A stretch of DNA of 34,704 bases, taken from the NCBI RefSeq assembly GCF_000474235.1, contig NZ_BATA01000022.1, positions 1-34,704 of the forward strand, written 5' to 3'. The stretch's first letter is position 1, and every line of letters starts with the position of its first letter. Origin of the DNA: Halarchaeum acidiphilum MH1-52-1 (GTDB lineage Archaea > Halobacteriota > Halobacteria > Halobacteriales > Halobacteriaceae). Shown here piece by piece: positions 8,672-17,026 of the stretch. A program made the translations under genes and the position numbers. The notes below the pieces were generated by a model. It did no database searches. It was given only the letters and a program-made list of their open reading frames with translations, and had not been told where the DNA came from.

Positions 8672-9346
8672 ATGCCGCGTGACGAGTATCAGACGGCGCT
8701 CGACGACCTGCGAGCGAACGTCCGCGAGATGGGCGCGCTCGTCGTCGATCGCCTCGGCGACGCCCTCGACGCGCTGGCGCGGACGGACGAGTCGCTGGCT
8801 CGGGAGGTCATCGACGGCGACGACGACGTGAACGAGCGGTATCTCGCTCTCGAAGGGGAGTGCATCGACCTCCTCGCGCTCCAACAACCCGTCGCCGGCG
8901 ATCTGCGCTTCGTCGCCGCGTCGTTCAAGATCATCACCGACTTGGAGCGCGTCGGCGACCTCGCGGTCAATCTCGGCGAGTACACGCTCGCCGCGGGCGG
9001 GGCGCGATCGCTCGACGTCGACGTCGCCGACATCGGCGCGGACGCGCTCGGGATGGTCCGAGACGCGCTCGACGCGTACGCCGACGGGGACGTCGACGCC
9101 GCGCGCGACGTCGCGGCGGACGACGACGAACTCGACGCGCTCTGCCAGCGCGCGAACGAGCGCGTCGTCCGCGGCCTCATCGAGCGTGAGGCCGGCGACG
9201 ACGCGTGGGCGGTCGAACGCCTCATGGACGACGTCTCCCGGACGCTCCTCACCGTTCGGGACCTCGAACGCGTCGGCGACCACGCCGTCAACGTCGCCGC
9301 GCGCACCCTCTACACGGTCGAGAACGACCCGGAACTCATCTACTGA
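8672..9346 (+). CDS. phoU: phosphate signalling protein PhoU
   Basis: A 224-residue all-helical regulator of the Pst transporter, probably restraining uptake when phosphate is plentiful. Two tandem three-helix PhoU repeats are visible. The first has ALQQPVAGDLRFVAASFKI followed by DLERVGDLAVN; the second has LLTVRDLERVGDHAVNVAAR. The repeated E-R-V-G-D motif supplies the metal-cluster ligands of PhoU proteins. The length is normal for the family. It lies two bases after pstB and two bases before the AbrB-PhoU gene. Haloarchaea lack the PhoR/PhoB pair that PhoU serves in bacteria, so its output here is unknown; direct action on PstB or on the neighbouring regulator is inference. Confidence 0.93.
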   Translation: MPRDEYQTALDDLRANVREMGALVVDRLGDALDALARTDESLAREVIDGDDDVNERYLALEGECIDLLALQQPVAGDLRFVAASFKIITDLERVGDLAVNLGEYTLAAGGARSLDVDVADIGADALGMVRDALDAYADGDVDAARDVAADDDELDALCQRANERVVRGLIEREAGDDAWAVERLMDDVSRTLLTVRDLERVGDHAVNVAARTLYTVENDPELIY

Positions 9347-9348
9347 CG

Positions 9349-10350
9349 ATGGAGACGCGCAAACTCCAGAAGGTCGGCGGCGGGACGTACACGGTGTCCA
9401 TTCCGAAGGCGTGGGCGACCGCCCACCACCTCGAAGCCGGCGCACCGGTCCACGTCTACCCGCACGACGACGGGACGCTCGTCGTGCGGAGCACGCGCCG
9501 CGACGAGGAGCCGATCGAGTCGGCGACGCTCGCGCTCGATCCCGTCGGGCCGACGACCGTCGAGCGGGCGTTGAACGCCGCGTACGCCGCGGGATTTCGC
9601 GAAGTGACGCTCACCGCGGAGACGTTCACGACCGAGCAGCGGCGGGCCGCGAGCGCGTTCGCGAGCACGCTCGCGGGCGCGGAGGTGGTGTCGGAGACGG
9701 AGACCGAGATCACGGTGCGGAACTTCCTCGACTCCGCCGCGGTTTCGATCCGACAGGCCGTCGATCAACTGCGGTTTCTCGCGCTCGGCGCCCACCGGGC
9801 CGCGACGGCGGACGCGAACGGCGACGACGCGGCGCGCCGTGAGCGGATCCGCCAGCGCGAGGGCGACGTCCGCCGCTTTCTCGGGATGGTCACGCACCAC
9901 TTCGCGCGGGCGCTCGCGAGCCTCGCGGAGGTGGACGAACTCGGCGTCGAGCGCCCGGCGCTGTTCGCCTACTACCGCACGGCGCGCGAGCTCGCGGCGG
10001 TGGTGCGCCACGCCGAGACGGTCGCCGATCGGCTGGACGAACTGGTCGGTGACGTGCCGCCCGCGCTCGCGCCGTCGATCGAGGCGTCCGCCGAATCGGC
10101 TGGCGACGTCGTGGAGCGGGGAGTGAGTGCCGTCCTGAACGAGGCGGCGTTCGCGGACGCGGCGGCGATCCGGGACGACGCCGACGCGGTCGTCGAGCGG
10201 ATCGACGAGACCAGACGCGCGCTCTACGAGGCGGGCGACCCCTCGTGCTACCCGCTCGCGAGCGTGCTCGACGCCCTCGAACGGACCGCGAAGCGCGGCG
10301 GCTCTATCGCCGACGTCGCGGCGGGCGTCGCGATCCGCGAGGACGCGTAG
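9349..10350 (+). CDS. AbrB/SpoVT DNA-binding domain fused to PhoU domain, probable phosphate regulator
   Basis: A 333-residue protein. Residues 1-45 (METRKLQKVGGGTYTVSIPK, then an acidic strand) form a swapped-hairpin AbrB/SpoVT-type DNA-binding domain. The rest is helical and resembles the PhoU fold, with weaker ERVGD-like motifs (TVADRLDELVGD near 225). This fusion is found in haloarchaeal pst loci and is usually annotated as a phosphate uptake regulator. It is the last gene of the pst operon, two bases after the phoU stop, so it is likely co-expressed and may feed back on the promoter at 3799-3924. Target and effector cannot be read from the sequence. A 9-bp hairpin at 10450-10480 follows, shared with the convergent aro operon. 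Confidence 0.85.
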   Translation: METRKLQKVGGGTYTVSIPKAWATAHHLEAGAPVHVYPHDDGTLVVRSTRRDEEPIESATLALDPVGPTTVERALNAAYAAGFREVTLTAETFTTEQRRAASAFASTLAGAEVVSETETEITVRNFLDSAAVSIRQAVDQLRFLALGAHRAATADANGDDAARRERIRQREGDVRRFLGMVTHHFARALASLAEVDELGVERPALFAYYRTARELAAVVRHAETVADRLDELVGDVPPALAPSIEASAESAGDVVERGVSAVLNEAAFADAAAIRDDADAVVERIDETRRALYEAGDPSCYPLASVLDALERTAKRGGSIADVAAGVAIREDA

Positions 10351-10449
10351 GCGCGAGAACGGCGGGGTTTCCTCGCTACAGCAAGATGAGGGCGCGTCGT
10401 TTCCCTGCCGACGAGCGAGTGAGGCCTCCCCGACTCGCCCACCCGATCG

Positions 10450-10480
10450 CGACCCGTCGGTCGAGTGATCGGACGGGTCG
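10450..10480. terminator. hairpin between convergent pst and trp/aro operons
   Basis: CGACCCGTC (10450-10458) pairs with GACGGGTCG (10472-10480), a perfect 9-bp stem with a 13-base loop. It lies between the 3' ends of two convergent operons and 4 bases beyond the DHQ synthase stop. No U-tract follows on either strand, so termination is inferred from position. Confidence 0.4.
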
Positions 10481-10484
10481 TTCC

Positions 10485-11648
10485 CTACTTCTCGATGATG
10501 CGTTCTTCGACCTGTTCGCCGAAGTGCCGGCCGCCCTCCTGCGTGAAGACCCTGATCTCGTCGCCGGGTTCGATGTCGGTGATGGCGGTGCGGCCGTCCT
10601 CGGTTTCGACCTTGATCGTCTCGGCGTTCTGGATGAGGGTGTCGATGCGGTCGCCCTCATCGGTCTCGGCGGTGAGGCGGAACATGGGGCGGCGCTCGAT
10701 CTTCGCGCGTCCGACGACGGCCTCGCGGGTGCGCCCCTCGACGTCGACGACCTGCACCTCGTCGCCGCTCTCGAGTTCGGCGAGGTACTTCGTGCCGCCG
10801 TCGGGCGTGCGGATGTAGGCGTGGACGGCGCCGGCGTTCACGCGGAACGGCCGGGAGGCGACGTACGGCGACTTCGCGGTCTCGGCGTAGACGAAGAAGA
10901 GTCCGCGCGACATCGAGCCGACGAGCATGCCCTCGTCGCCGTCCATGAGCGTCCCGGTGTCGACGCAGACGCGGTCGGCGGCGCCGGCCTCCTCGATCTC
11001 GACGACCTCGGCCCATTCGAGGTCGAGCGTCTCGCGATCCGCCTGATCGCGGACGGCGACGGTGCGTCGGATTTCGTCGGGGTCGTCGCTGTCGAGGAGG
11101 ACGGCGTCCGCGCCGATATCGAGCGTCTCGAAGGCGGTGTCGGCCTCCTCGGCGGTGGTGACGCCCGCGACGATGGACGTGTCGCCGCCGATGCGAGCGA
11201 TCAGGTTTTCGAGGGGGATGATCGTCCAGTCCTCGCCGACGACGAACGTGTACTCGGCGTCGTCGGCCGCGGCCTCCGCGAACGCCTCGTACTCCTTGCC
11301 GAGGATGCGGACGTAGGCGCCCGTGACGTCGTCGTTCCGTCGGAGCGTCGTGAGGTCGGCGGAGCCGGAGAAGTCGCTCGGGAGGTCGACGGTGCCGTCG
11401 CCCTCGCCGTTCTTCCCGACGACGTAGGCGTCGGCCTCCGCGTCGTCCTCCGCCTCGCCGATCACGTCGGCGTCCTCGCTGGCGAACGCGGCGACGTTCA
11501 CCTGCCCGAGTTCGCGGACGCGGGCGACATCGGACTCGTCGACGAGCACCCAGTCCACGCCGGCCTCGAGACCGGCCGTGATCCGTCGCTTCCGCGTCTC
11601 CCAGTCGCCGACGGCGTCGTCGGCCTTCAGCCACACTTCGCGTGTCAT
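10485..11648 (-). CDS. 3-dehydroquinate synthase II
   Basis: The second enzyme of the archaeal aromatic pathway (often called AroB'). It converts 2-amino-3,7-dideoxy-D-threo-hept-6-ulosonate to 3-dehydroquinate by oxidative deamination and cyclisation with NAD. It is 387 residues from ATG 11648 (MTREVWLKADD, the typical family N-terminus). A second ATG nine bases upstream is less likely. Conserved blocks include GVDWVLVDESDV, LGKEYEAFAE, GEDWTIIPLENLIA, and the long C-terminal half with GSMSRGLFFVYAET and RPFRVNAGAVHAY. It is the last gene of the minus-strand operon, 60 bases after ADH synthase, its pathway partner. There is no sign of a separate promoter. The assignment is secure. Confidence 0.94.
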   Translation of the reverse strand: MTREVWLKADDAVGDWETRKRRITAGLEAGVDWVLVDESDVARVRELGQVNVAAFASEDADVIGEAEDDAEADAYVVGKNGEGDGTVDLPSDFSGSADLTTLRRNDDVTGAYVRILGKEYEAFAEAAADDAEYTFVVGEDWTIIPLENLIARIGGDTSIVAGVTTAEEADTAFETLDIGADAVLLDSDDPDEIRRTVAVRDQADRETLDLEWAEVVEIEEAGAADRVCVDTGTLMDGDEGMLVGSMSRGLFFVYAETAKSPYVASRPFRVNAGAVHAYIRTPDGGTKYLAELESGDEVQVVDVEGRTREAVVGRAKIERRPMFRLTAETDEGDRIDTLIQNAETIKVETEDGRTAITDIEPGDEIRVFTQEGGRHFGEQVEERIIEK

Positions 11649-11708
11649 TGGTTGCACCTCAGTACGCGACGGCTTGAACGTGGCGAATACCGCGGACGGA
11701 TGCGCCGA

Positions 11709-12497
11709 TCAGGCGTCGAGACCGGTGCGATCGAGCGCCTCGTCGACGCTCGCGCCGTCGTGGACGATGGCGGAGACGGCGCCGGCCATCGCGCCCGGGT
11801 CGTCGTGCTGGAAGATGGATCGGCCCATGGAGACGCCGCTACCTCCCGCGTCCATCGCGCCGCGGACGTCGGCGAGGATGGCGCGGTCGCCCTCGGGGCT
11901 GCCGCCGGCGATGATCACGGGCTTGGCGGTGGACTCGACGACGTACTCGAAGCTCTCCGCGTCGCCCGAGTAGGCGGTCTTCACGAGGTCCGCGCCGAGT
12001 TCCTCGGCGAGGCGGACGGCGTGCCCGAGCGACTCGGGATCGTGACCGTCGACGCCGGGACCGCGGGCGTACGCCATCGCGAGCACGGGGATCCCCAGCC
12101 GATGGGCGTCGCTCGTGACCTCGGAGAGCATCGTGAGCTGATCCGGCTCGTGGTCGCTCCCGACGTTGATGTGGAACGAGACGGCGTCGGCGCCCGCGCG
12201 CACGGCGTCCTCGACCGTGCCCGTCGTGCGCTTGTCGTTCTCGTCCGGGCCGATGACGGTGGAGCCGTTGAGGTGGACGATGTAGCCCGCGTCGTTCTTG
12301 TTCGGATGGACGCGGTCCGCGATCCCCTTCTGCGTGAGGACGGCGTCCGCGCCGCCGCGCGTCACCGCGTCGATGGTCGACTCGATGTCGCGCAGGCCCG
12401 CGACCGGCCCGAGCGTGACGCCGTGATCCATCGGGACCGTGAGGTAGTTGCCGTCGGTACCGATCCGTTCGAGACGCGCCCGTGTGCCCGTGTTCAT
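11709..12497 (-). CDS. 2-amino-3,7-dideoxy-D-threo-hept-6-ulosonate synthase (ADH synthase)
   Basis: A class I aldolase-like enzyme of 262 residues (often called AroA') that starts the archaeal route to 3-dehydroquinate. It condenses L-aspartate semialdehyde with a 6-deoxy-5-ketofructose phosphate-type donor. VPMDHGV at 21-27 holds the catalytic Asp24 (DH pair), and DLVKTAY places the Schiff-base Lys at 173. The C-terminal GGSPEGDRAILADV and GVSMGRSIFQ form the phosphate-binding loops. It resembles archaeal fructose-bisphosphate aldolases, but the neighbouring DHQ synthase II and trp genes decide for ADH synthase. The start lies 26 bases after the trpA stop, within the operon. Confidence 0.92.
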   Translation of the reverse strand: MNTGTRARLERIGTDGNYLTVPMDHGVTLGPVAGLRDIESTIDAVTRGGADAVLTQKGIADRVHPNKNDAGYIVHLNGSTVIGPDENDKRTTGTVEDAVRAGADAVSFHINVGSDHEPDQLTMLSEVTSDAHRLGIPVLAMAYARGPGVDGHDPESLGHAVRLAEELGADLVKTAYSGDAESFEYVVESTAKPVIIAGGSPEGDRAILADVRGAMDAGGSGVSMGRSIFQHDDPGAMAGAVSAIVHDGASVDEALDRTGLDA

Positions 12498-12523
12498 CGT
12501 GATGGTACGTGATACCGTAGGGG

Positions 12524-13357
12524 TTACTTTGTCGTTTCCGGTTCGGGCGTTTCGTCCGATTCAGCGGCGTCGATGCCGGCCGCCAGCTCCGCGGCCTTCT
12601 CGCGCAGGGCGTCGGCGGCCGACTCGGTGCTCTCCGCCTCGGCGATCGCGTCCACGAAGACGCTCCCGGCGACGACGCCGTCCGCGCCGCCCTCCACGAT
12701 GGCTTTCGCGTGCTCGCGCTCGCTCACGCCGAAGCCGACGGCGTAGGGGAGGTCGCCCTCGGGGAGCCGATCCAGACTCTCGTACGTGTCCTCGGAGACG
12801 TCCGTGCGCGCGCCCGTCGTCCCCATGCGCGCCTGCACGTAGACGAAGCCCGACGCGCGCTCCAAGATGCGCTCGACGCGCTCCGGCGTCGTTGTCGGCG
12901 CGACGATGAAGATCAGCGCGACGTCGTGTTCCGCACAGGCGGCTTCGAGTTCGGCGGACTCCTCGACGGGGAGATCGGGGACGATGAGTCCGGAGACGCC
13001 CGCGTCGGCCGCGGTCTCCACGAACGTCTCGACCTCGTCGCCGTCGCCGAACTGGAGGAGGAGGTTGTAGTAGGTCATGCAGACGATCGGGGCGTCGACG
13101 TCGAGGTCGCGCACGAGGTCGAGGTAGCGCGCGGGCGTCATCCCGGCGTCGAGCGCGCGCCGGATGCCCTCCTGAATCGTCGGACCGTCCGCGATCGGTT
13201 CGCTGAAGGGAAGCCCGAGTTCGATCACGTCCGCGCCGCCCTCCGCGAGCGCCTCGACGTACGCCTCCGTCGCGTCGGCGCTCGGATCGCCCGCGACGAC
13301 GTACGGGATCAGCGCCGGGCCGTCCGCGAACGCCGCGGTGACGTCGTCGACGCTCAC
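12524..13357 (-). CDS. trpA: tryptophan synthase alpha subunit
   Basis: Cleaves indole-3-glycerol phosphate to indole and glyceraldehyde 3-phosphate, passing indole to TrpB. It is 277 residues. The catalytic Glu46 is in VIELGLPFS and Asp57 is in EPIADGPT, equivalent to E. coli Glu49 and Asp60. [12 protein letters not shown] and [10 protein letters not shown] (phosphate loop) are also present. The C-terminus ends in an acidic tail ([11 protein letters not shown]), a halophilic feature. The start ATG overlaps the trpB stop by four bases, so alpha and beta are translationally coupled. Confidence 0.96.
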   Translation of the reverse strand: MSVDDVTAAFADGPALIPYVVAGDPSADATEAYVEALAEGGADVIELGLPFSEPIADGPTIQEGIRRALDAGMTPARYLDLVRDLDVDAPIVCMTYYNLLLQFGDGDEVETFVETAADAGVSGLIVPDLPVEESAELEAACAEHDVALIFIVAPTTTPERVERILERASGFVYVQARMGTTGARTDVSEDTYESLDRLPEGDLPYAVGFGVSEREHAKAIVEGGADGVVAGSVFVDAIAEAESTESAADALREKAAELAAGIDAAESDETPEPETTK

Positions 13358-14640
13358 GAGCGGAACACCTCCATGTCCGGGGCATCCGGAAGGTCTCGCT
13401 TCGCGGACTCCTCGATGACGGTGTCGAGGTCCTTGTCGCCGCGCCCGGAGACGTTGACGATGACGGGTCCGTCGCCCGCTCGCGGCCCGTCGCCGCTCGT
13501 CTGCTCCGCGGCGGTCGCCGCGTACTGTTCGAGGTACGCGACGGCGTGACTCGACTCCAGCGCGGGGATGATCCCCTCCTCTCGCGAGAGGCGGTGGAAC
13601 GCCGCGAGCGCCGCGTCGTCGTCGACGTTCACCGGCGTCACGCGACCCTGATCGACGAGATGCGCGAGCTCGGGACCGACCCCGGCGTAATCGAGACCCG
13701 CGGAGACGGAGTGCGACTCGACGATCTGGCCCTCCTCGGTCTGGAGGAGCTTCGTCTTCGCGCCGTGGAGCACGCCCACGCTCCCCGTGCCGAGGCTCGC
13801 GGAGTTGGGCGCGTACTCCTCTTCGGTCTCGATGCCGAGACCGGAGCCGCCGGCCTCGACGGCGTAGAGGGCGACGTCCTCGTCGTCCACGAAGTTGTGG
13901 AACGCGCCCATCGTGTTCGAGCCGCCGCCCGCGCAGGCGATGACGGCCTCGGGGAGCCGGCCGAGCTGTTCTGCGGCCTGCCGGCGCGCCTCCTCGCTGA
14001 TGACGGACTGGAAGTCCCGCACCATCGTCGGGAAGGGGTGCGGGCCGACGACGGAGCCGATGACGTAATGGGTGTTCTCGACCGTCGTCGCCCAGTCGCG
14101 CATCGCCTCGTTCGTCGCCTCCTTCAAGGTTCCAGACCCGACGTCGACGGGGTTGACCGCCGCGTCGTGGGTGCGCATCCGGAAGACGTTCGGGCGCTGG
14201 CGGTTGATGTCCGTGCGGCCCATGTAGATCTCGCAGGGCATGTCGAGGTACGCGGCGGCCATCGCCGTCGCGGTGCCGTGCTGGCCGGCGCCCGTCTCCG
14301 CGATGACGCGCTCCTTGCCCATGTACTTCGCGAGGAGCACCTGTCCGAGCGCGTTGTTCAGCTTGTGCGCGCCGCCGTGGACGAGGTCCTCCCGTTTGAG
14401 GTAGACGTCGAAGCCATACTTCTGGGAAAGGTTCTCGGCCTTCCCGAGCGGCGTCGGCCGGCCGCCGAAGTCGCGCAGTCGCGCGCGGAAGTCGTCCATG
14501 AAGCCGTCCTCGTTGTCGAGGACGTAGCGCTCGTACGCGTCTTCTAACTCCTCGACGGCGGGCATCAGCACCTCGGGGACGTACTGGCCGCCGTAGCGAC
14601 CGAACTTCCCCGCGTCCGTGACCGTTTCGCTGCGGCTCAT
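13354..14640 (-). CDS. trpB: tryptophan synthase beta subunit
   Basis: A PLP enzyme that joins indole and serine to give tryptophan; 428 residues. The PLP lysine is Lys93 in [11 protein letters not shown]. The phosphate loop [12 protein letters not shown] lies near 235, and the C-terminal SGRGDKD block is also conserved. The N-terminus [13 protein letters not shown] identifies the canonical TrpB1 type that pairs with TrpA, not the stand-alone TrpB2. It overlaps trpC upstream by four bases (ATGA at 14637-14640) and trpA downstream by four bases. The assignment is very secure. Confidence 0.97.
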   Translation of the reverse strand: MSRSETVTDAGKFGRYGGQYVPEVLMPAVEELEDAYERYVLDNEDGFMDDFRARLRDFGGRPTPLGKAENLSQKYGFDVYLKREDLVHGGAHKLNNALGQVLLAKYMGKERVIAETGAGQHGTATAMAAAYLDMPCEIYMGRTDINRQRPNVFRMRTHDAAVNPVDVGSGTLKEATNEAMRDWATTVENTHYVIGSVVGPHPFPTMVRDFQSVISEEARRQAAEQLGRLPEAVIACAGGGSNTMGAFHNFVDDEDVALYAVEAGGSGLGIETEEEYAPNSASLGTGSVGVLHGAKTKLLQTEEGQIVESHSVSAGLDYAGVGPELAHLVDQGRVTPVNVDDDAALAAFHRLSREEGIIPALESSHAVAYLEQYAATAAEQTSGDGPRAGDGPVIVNVSGRGDKDLDTVIEESAKRDLPDAPDMEVFRS

Positions 14641-15404
14641 GTGGACTCCACCACCTCCGCGTTCACCAACGCTTCGGTGTTCTCGGTGACGTCTCCCGCC
14701 ATGATGGCCGAGCCGACGAGGAGACCGTCCGCACCGGCCTCGCGCATCCGTCGGACGTCCGCAGGGGAGGAGACGCCGCTCTCCGCGATGAGTGTCACGT
14801 CGTCGGGAACTGCGGGGGCCACCCTCTCGAACGTTTCGAGGTCGACTTCGAGTCTCGCGAGATCGCGGTTGTTGATCCCGACGTACTCCGCGCCGACGTC
14901 GAGCGCCCGGTCGAGTTCGTCCGCGTCGTGGACCTCGACGAGCACCTGAAAGCCCCGGTCGCGCGCCGCCTCGTGGAGGCGTTCGAGGTCGTCGCCGACG
15001 AAGCGCGCGATGAGGAGGACGACGTCGGACTCAACGGCGTCGAGTTGCGCCTCGCGGACGAGGAAGTCCTTGCGGAGGACGGGGACGTCGACGGCTTCGC
15101 GTATCCGTTCGAGGTTCTCCACGGAGCCACCGAAGTGCTCCGGTTCGGTGAGCACGGAGAGGGCGGCCGCGCCGCCCGCGACCATCTCCTCCGCGAGTTC
15201 GACGGGATCGTCGAGCCGCTCGCCCTCCGTCGTCGGACTCGTCGGCTTCACCTCGGCGATGATCGGCACGCGTCCGTCGCTCTCGGCGTCCGCGAACGCC
15301 GCCGCGAGCGAACGCGGGGCGACCGACACCCGTTCGCCCGTCACGTCGCGCTCGCGTGCCGCCCGCAGGATCGAGCGCACCTGTGGCGCGAGACTGTCGT
15401 CCAT
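14637..15404 (-). CDS. trpC: indole-3-glycerol-phosphate synthase
   Basis: Closes the indole ring from carboxyphenylamino-deoxyribulose phosphate; a TIM barrel of 255 residues. Catalytic features are [10 protein letters not shown] (Glu51, Lys53), VLRKDFLV (Lys112), LVEVHD (Glu157), GINNRDL (Asn178-179) and IAESGV near 208. It is the first gene of the trpC-trpB-trpA-ADH synthase-DHQ synthase II operon; trpD, trpE, trpF and trpG are not in the window. Two TGTACA boxes lie directly upstream, one of them at the expected core-promoter distance. The ATG at 15404 fits a leaderless or near-leaderless transcript. Confidence 0.95.
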   Translation of the reverse strand: MDDSLAPQVRSILRAARERDVTGERVSVAPRSLAAAFADAESDGRVPIIAEVKPTSPTTEGERLDDPVELAEEMVAGGAAALSVLTEPEHFGGSVENLERIREAVDVPVLRKDFLVREAQLDAVESDVVLLIARFVGDDLERLHEAARDRGFQVLVEVHDADELDRALDVGAEYVGINNRDLARLEVDLETFERVAPAVPDDVTLIAESGVSSPADVRRMREAGADGLLVGSAIMAGDVTENTEALVNAEVVEST

Positions 15405-15406
15405 TA

Positions 15407-15434
15407 CTGTACACTAATGCACTCATCTGTACAA
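15407..15434 (-). promoter_or_regulatory. paired TGTACA boxes upstream of trpC
   Basis: TGTACA occurs at 15408-15413 and 15428-15433, both inside CTGTACA when read on the plus strand, exactly 20 bases apart (two helical turns). They cover positions about -4 to -9 and -24 to -29 relative to the trpC ATG, where the TATA/start region of a leaderless gene would be. TGTACA is the published TRP-box consensus for the TrpY repressor of Methanothermobacter. Use by a haloarchaeal TrpY-like regulator is inference. Confidence 0.55.
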
Positions 15435-15498
15435 GAGCGTTTCCCTCCGGTCGCGCGGAGCATGAACCTTCAAGTCCGCGCTCGCCGACCGGACGGGT

Positions 15499-15954
15499 AT
15501 GGACGCCGGCCTCTACGCGCTCCGTTCGTCGTACCTCGATCGCTACGTGCAACTCGGCGTCGCCGGCGACCGCGTCATCAGCGTCTCCTTCCCGAAGGAC
15601 CCCGACGAGGACGCCGAAGACGACCACCCCCTCTTCGATCGCCTGAACGCGTACCTCGAAGGCGTCGAGGACGACTTCGCCGACGTCGCCGTCGGCCTCA
15701 CGATGCCGACCAACCAACGCGCCGTCCTCGAAACGGTCCGGGAAATCGGCTACGGCGAGCAGGTCACCGTCGACGCGCTGACGCGCATGACCCCCGGTCT
15801 CGACGCCGACGAGGAGGCCGACTGCCAGCTCGCGCGCACCGCGCTCGCGGAGAACCCGGTGCCGCTCGTCATCCCCGACCACCGCGTCCGGGACGCCCCG
15901 AGCGGCGCCCCGCCGGACGTCGAGCAGAAGGTTCGGAGTCTGGAAGGGCTGTAG
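15499..15954 (+). CDS. MGMT/Ogt-like alkyltransferase homologue with Asp in place of the acceptor Cys
   Basis: A 151-residue protein that resembles O6-alkylguanine-DNA alkyltransferases over most of its length. It has an N-terminal FPKDPDED/LFDRLNAYLEG part, the helix-turn-helix region YGEQVTVDALTRM (about 85-97), and the active-site block ENPVPLVIPDHRVRD (118-132). In true MGMT this block reads PCHRV; here residue 127 is Asp, so suicidal alkyl transfer by Cys is not possible. It may be a DNA-binding alkyltransferase-like protein (ATL proteins carry Trp or Ala at this position) or may have another role. I recall similar PDHRV proteins in other haloarchaea, which suggests a conserved variant. 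It is divergent from trpC and followed by an unrelated membrane protein gene. Confidence 0.85.
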   Translation: MDAGLYALRSSYLDRYVQLGVAGDRVISVSFPKDPDEDAEDDHPLFDRLNAYLEGVEDDFADVAVGLTMPTNQRAVLETVREIGYGEQVTVDALTRMTPGLDADEEADCQLARTALAENPVPLVIPDHRVRDAPSGAPPDVEQKVRSLEGL

Positions 15955-16014
15955 GGCGGCACACGCGACGGTATCGGCCCAAACCGCTATGCCGGCAACG
16001 CCGGACGTCTCACC

Positions 16015-16785
16015 GTGGTCCCTCACCCGTTCCGTTTCTGTCGGCGACACCCCATCGCGCTCGCGCGCTCGGCGGCCGGCCTCGTCCTCGCCGTCTTCGT
16101 CCTCGCCGCGCTCGCGCCCCCCTTCTTCGACCTCAGCGTCGCCGCCGCCGACGCGATCGCGGGACGCGGCTCGACGCCTCTGGCCGCGCTCGTCGTCCTC
16201 GTCGGACCGTGGCTCGCGGTCCCGGCCGCCCTCTGGGCGTTCGCCGTCCCACACGCACGCCTCGAACGCGACGCGCTCGACGTCGAGGCGAGACCGAACT
16301 ATCGGGGCCTCGCCGGCTGGTGCGCCGTCGCCGCCTGCCCCTTCCTCGTCGTCACCCACGCGCTCGCCGGGGCGCTCGACACCGCCGGGAGCGCGCTTAT
16401 CGCCGTCCTCGTCGTCGCCGGTGGCGTCCCCCTCGGGTCCATCGTCTGGCTCCCGTGCACGCTGACCGTGACGCCGCGCCTCGCGCGCGGCGAGTCGCTC
16501 CGGGCCGCGCTCGCCGGACACTATCGCGCGCTCCGCGAGCGGCCCCGCGCGATCCTCCACGGGAGCGCCCGCTGCTGGACCGGGTTGGCGCTCGTCACGG
16601 TCCCGTGGGGGCTCGTCGCGGTGTTCACGCTGCTCGCCGGGGCGCTCTGGTTTCTCGTCGTCCCGACGCTCGTCTTCGGGCCGTTGGCCCTCGTGACGCT
16701 CCCCGTCGCCGTCGTCTGCACGCCCGGCGGACTCGCCTACTCGCGGCTGGCGAAGGCGCGCGCGCTGGACGCCGTTGAGGGGTGA
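16015..16785 (+). CDS. integral membrane protein of unknown function
   Basis: A 256-residue protein with about six hydrophobic segments (roughly 17-38, 55-78, 98-118, 124-150, 182-205 and 208-235). Short charged loops include RLARGESLRAALAGHYRALRERPR between helices 4 and 5. I recognise no family motif. The N-terminus CRRHPIALARSAAG is short and basic before the first helix, which suggests a cytoplasmic N-terminus. GTG 16015 is the chosen start because it gives a short N-terminus just before the first helix and is followed by sustained coding sequence. The gene is 61 bases upstream of secE on the same strand. Its restriction to haloarchaea and its role are unknown. Confidence 0.7.
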   Translation: MVPHPFRFCRRHPIALARSAAGLVLAVFVLAALAPPFFDLSVAAADAIAGRGSTPLAALVVLVGPWLAVPAALWAFAVPHARLERDALDVEARPNYRGLAGWCAVAACPFLVVTHALAGALDTAGSALIAVLVVAGGVPLGSIVWLPCTLTVTPRLARGESLRAALAGHYRALRERPRAILHGSARCWTGLALVTVPWGLVAVFTLLAGALWFLVVPTLVFGPLALVTLPVAVVCTPGGLAYSRLAKARALDAVEG

Positions 16786-16846
16786 CGACGCCCTGCGGAG
16801 CGAGCCGTTGCGGAAGATAGAAGAGGAACCGTATCGAAACTCCCGT

Positions 16847-17023
16847 ATGGACGTTCCCCTAGAGCTTTCAGCGTACACGCGGGTGCTGAAGTTGGCGAGC
16901 ACTCCGGAGTGGACGGAGTTCTCCCAGATCGCGCTCATCGCGGGCGCCGGCATCCTCCTCATCGGCATCATCGGCTTCGTCGTCTTCCTCGTCATGGGCG
17001 TCATCCCCGGGACGGGTGTGTAA
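16847..17023 (+). CDS. secE: protein translocase SecE / Sec61-gamma subunit
   Basis: A small (58 aa) tail-anchored subunit of the SecYEG channel. An amphipathic N-terminal part, DVPLELSAYTRVLKLASTP, is followed by a polar stretch (EWTEFSQI) and one membrane helix (about 28-52). That is the full architecture of archaeal SecE. An in-frame extension to 16775 reads through the previous gene's end and shows no similarity, so ATG 16847 is right. A weak TATA-like agatag about 27-30 bases upstream fits a leaderless start. nusG follows after three bases; secE-nusG linkage is widely conserved in archaea and bacteria. Confidence 0.92.
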   Translation: MDVPLELSAYTRVLKLASTPEWTEFSQIALIAGAGILLIGIIGFVVFLVMGVIPGTGV

Positions 17024-17026
17024 CGC

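Noticed and set aside
10245-12512. 755-codon plus-strand frame opposite the two aro genes
   Set aside because: It overlaps two well-conserved minus-strand enzymes and has no recognisable domain.
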